Shown in pieces: positions 4,784 to 6,370 of a stretch of 6,370 bases of DNA (position 1 is its first letter; every line of letters begins with the position of its first letter). This DNA is from JBFWNZ01 sp050250795 (GTDB lineage Bacteria > Pseudomonadota > Alphaproteobacteria > UBA8366), in assembly GCA_050250795.1 (NCBI GenBank), contig JBFWNZ010000232.1:1-6370 (forward strand), read 5' to 3'. Position numbers and translations under genes: made by a program. A model generated the notes under the pieces. The model did not search any database and had not been told where the DNA came from. It worked only from the letters and a program-made list of their open reading frames with translations.

Positions 4784-6007
4784 CTACTCCGCCGCGGCGC
4801 GGCCCTTCGCGGCGTAGCCGTCGCGGGTCTGGGGCAGCTTGCGGTCGAGGATGCGGCTGGCGACGACGGTACGCAGGATCTGGGCGGTGCCGCCGCCGAT
4901 GGTGAACATGCGGCCGTCGCGGACCATGCGCTCCACCGGGTTGTTCCGCGAATAGCCGGCGGCGCCGTAGATCTGCAGCGCGTCGTTGGTCACCTTGATC
5001 GCCATCTCCGAGGCGATGATCTTGGCCTGGGCGGCCAGCTTCACGTCCGGGAAGCCCATCGTCGCACCCTCGCCGGCGCTGGCGGCGGCCTTGTAGATCA
5101 GCGCCTGGGCGGCGGCGATGGCAGTGTCCATGTCGACCAGCATCCACTGCAGGCCCTGGAACTCGCAGATCGGACGGCCGAACTGCTCGCGGCTCTGCGC
5201 ATAGGCGAGCGCATGCTCATACGCGCCCTCGGCGATGCCGAGCGCGATGGTGCCGGCGCCGACGCGCTGGGAGTTGTAGGCGTCCATCAAGTCGGCGAAG
5301 CCGCGCTTGAAGCCGCTGGGCGGCACGACCAGCGCGTCGGCCTGGACCGCCATGTCCTCCATGATCACCTCGGCCTCGGGGATGCCGCGCAGGCCCATGG
5401 TGGGCTCGCGCTTGCCGATGCGCAGGCCCGGCGTCTCGTCGCGGGTGGCGAGGAAGCCGCCGATGCCGAGCTCGGTGCCGTCGGTGTCGAAGGCGCGGGC
5501 GAAAACGAGGTGCAGGCGCGAGACGCCGGCGCCGGTGATCCAGTGCTTCTTGCCGTTCAGCACCCAGCCATTGCCGCGCTTGTCGGCGCGCGTCGTCATC
5601 TCGGTGGCGGCGCTGCCGGCGCCGGGCTCGGTGATGCAGATGGCGGGCTTGTCGTCGTGCTTGAAGATGCTGTCGGCGCCAAGCTGCTTCTGCTCCTCGG
5701 TGCCGTATTTCATGACGGTGGAGATGGCGCCCATGTTGCTTTCCACCACGATGCGCGCGGTGACGCCGCAGACCTGGGCGATCTGCTCGATCACCAGCAC
5801 GGCGTCGAGATAGGAGCGCCCCTGGCCGCCATAGGCCTTGGGGATGGTCATGCCCATGAAGCCGTGCTCATTGAGAAGGCGGGCATTCTCCCAGGGGTAC
5901 TGCTCGCTGCGGTCGATCTCGGCCGCGCGCGGCGCGAACATGCCCTGCGCAAGATCGCGGGCGCGCGCCTGAAGGGCCAGCTGCTCGGGGGTCAGGTCGA
6001 AGAACAT
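4784..6007 (-). CDS. acd: Acyl-CoA dehydrogenase-fold protein, probable 3-sulfinopropanoyl-CoA desulfinase
   Basis: A 407-residue flavoprotein of the acyl-CoA dehydrogenase fold: N-terminal helical domain (1-120), middle beta domain with ICITEPGAGSA (123-133) and KKHWITGAGVS (153-163), and C-terminal helical domain with SREQFGRP (272-279) and NDALQIYGAAGY (341-352). Dehydrogenases use a glutamate either in an IxEGT motif near the C-terminus or on an earlier helix. Here the first site is IGGGT (Gly372) and the second is Gln247. As I recall, Acd of Advenella mimigardefordensis, which releases sulfite from 3-sulfinopropanoyl-CoA to give propionyl-CoA, has Gln246 there and needs Arg84; this protein has Arg85, a shift of one matching one extra residue at its N-terminus. 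Other stretches (QYPWEN, EMTTRADK, GTAQILRT, LPQTRDGY) also resemble Acd. I chose Met at 6007: the open frame to 6070 adds only a Pro-rich, unconserved stretch. The family is sure; the reaction is inferred. Confidence 0.85.
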   Translation of the reverse strand: MFFDLTPEQLALQARARDLAQGMFAPRAAEIDRSEQYPWENARLLNEHGFMGMTIPKAYGGQGRSYLDAVLVIEQIAQVCGVTARIVVESNMGAISTVMKYGTEEQKQLGADSIFKHDDKPAICITEPGAGSAATEMTTRADKRGNGWVLNGKKHWITGAGVSRLHLVFARAFDTDGTELGIGGFLATRDETPGLRIGKREPTMGLRGIPEAEVIMEDMAVQADALVVPPSGFKRGFADLMDAYNSQRVGAGTIALGIAEGAYEHALAYAQSREQFGRPICEFQGLQWMLVDMDTAIAAAQALIYKAAASAGEGATMGFPDVKLAAQAKIIASEMAIKVTNDALQIYGAAGYSRNNPVERMVRDGRMFTIGGGTAQILRTVVASRILDRKLPQTRDGYAAKGRAAAE

Positions 6008-6143
6008 GGGAGTGATTCCGGTCAGTGTCGGTGGAGGCCGGAGTATGCGGGGCGGGGCGGGGGCCGGCAAGGCGCGGGGCTGTGTGCGAATGGCCAGGGC
6101 GGTACAAGCAGAAGACGAATCGACATTCAGCTTGATTCATAAG

Positions 6144-6167
6144 AGTGCTTTATCCGCCGCAAGCACT
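6144..6167. promoter_or_regulatory. Inverted repeat upstream of the Acd-like gene, possible operator
   Basis: AGTGCTT (6144-6150) and AAGCACT (6161-6167) are perfectly complementary 7-mers with a 10-nt centre, about 137 nt upstream of the start codon. On the minus strand a weak promoter-like pair overlaps it: TTGCGG (6157-6162) and TATGAA (6136-6141), 15 nt apart. That is shorter than the usual 17, so the promoter is doubtful. The repeat has the size of a dimeric repressor or activator site, but no regulator gene is in view. Confidence 0.35.
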
Positions 6168-6306
6168 GCCTTAGGAGATCAGCAAAAGAACTGTAATCTA
6201 AGCATGCCATAATTATTCCGAGCATATCACATTAATTTTTTCACTGTAAAAATATGCCGACTATAAGGAGATCATCGGAAACGGCGTTTTTTTGCATCAA
6301 TGCCGA

Positions 6307-6335
6307 ATTATAAGTTTCAGGCCATTAAGTAAGAA
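6307..6335 (-). promoter_or_regulatory. Possible sigma-70 promoter facing the Acd-like gene
   Basis: On the minus strand a perfect TATAAT (6307-6312) follows a weak TTCTTA (6330-6335) after exactly 17 nt. It would start a transcript near 6300, leaving a leader of about 290 nt before the Acd-like gene. The region is AT-rich, so TATAAT may arise by chance. Confidence 0.25.
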
Positions 6336-6370
6336 GGTGACCTGCCCCTGAACTTTCATCCAGCGGCGAT

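Larger units (their letters stand above)
6008..6370. other. Gene-free, AT-rich region upstream of the Acd-like gene
   Basis: No credible gene lies here on either strand. The first 100 bases are GC-rich like the rest of the window. From about 6121 the composition drops sharply: 96 of 240 bases at 6121-6360 are G or C (40%). The region holds a 7-bp inverted repeat (6144-6167), a 9-nt direct repeat AGGAGATCA (6173-6181 and 6266-6274), a T7 run (6287-6293) and a possible promoter. It must include the promoter of the Acd-like gene, unless transcription enters from beyond the window. The composition suggests a promoter island or recently acquired DNA. Confidence 0.6.

Noticed and set aside
6008..6070. 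21-residue N-terminal extension of the Acd-like protein
   Set aside because: Pro-rich and without family similarity; Met at 6007 begins the conserved MFFDLTPEQ segment.
4778..6142. 454-codon open frame on the plus strand, antisense to the Acd-like gene
   Set aside because: Low-complexity Gly/Ala/Leu/His-rich product with no motif; the opposite strand encodes a clear acyl-CoA dehydrogenase-fold protein.
6266..6274. AAGGAGATC as a ribosome binding site for a small plus-strand gene
   Set aside because: No ATG, GTG or TTG at a suitable distance opens a frame with coding character.
6256..6293. Possible intrinsic terminator: GCCG (6256-6259) and CGGC (6282-6285) before a T7 run
   Set aside because: The stem is only 4 bp with a 22-nt loop, and no plus-strand gene ends here.

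Overview
The window comes from a GC-rich bacterial chromosome, most likely an alphaproteobacterium. The coding regions have strongly G/C-ending codons. The gaps between genes carry short hairpins of the type that produces the spurious peptides 'MRGLDPRI', 'MAGLDPAI' and 'RVKPGHD', which are common in alphaproteobacterial genomes. No rRNA, tRNA, CRISPR array or phage gene is visible.

Layout from left to right: (1) the C-terminal part of a short-chain dehydrogenase/reductase (SDR, +) cut by the window edge. (2) A convergent gap of about 255 bp holding a hairpin doublet and a second kind of repeat. (3) A small VOC/glyoxalase-superfamily protein (-). (4) A divergent promoter region with a nested inverted repeat. 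(5) A 591-residue AidB-like acyl-CoA dehydrogenase (+). (6) A 95-residue GIY-YIG nuclease-domain gene (+) bracketed by two inverted copies of the hairpin. (7) A metallo-beta-lactamase-fold hydrolase (-). (8) A second hairpin doublet. (9) An acyl-CoA dehydrogenase-fold protein (-) whose active-site residues match 3-sulfinopropanoyl-CoA desulfinase (Acd) rather than a dehydrogenase. (10) An AT-rich stretch without genes (40% G+C over 6121-6360), which may run into an insertion-sequence end at the right edge.

The five larger enzymes look like accessory CoA-thioester or small-molecule catabolism: two acyl-CoA dehydrogenase-fold proteins, an SDR, a VOC protein and an MBL hydrolase. Apart from the two minus-strand genes on the right, they are not packed as one operon, and nothing proves that they share a pathway.

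Two results deserve attention. The first is the Acd-like protein: it lacks the catalytic glutamate at both positions used by this superfamily and carries the Gln and Arg of the sulfite-releasing desulfinase, which points to organosulfur metabolism (3-mercaptopropionate or 3-sulfinopropionate). The second is a family of 29-nt hairpins, six full copies and one half copy. They show compensated base-pair changes, form two doublets of identical 82-nt geometry, and flank the GIY-YIG gene as near-perfect inverted repeats. The arrangement recalls REP/REPIN elements and their associated RAYT transposases, but with a GIY-YIG nuclease in the partner position.
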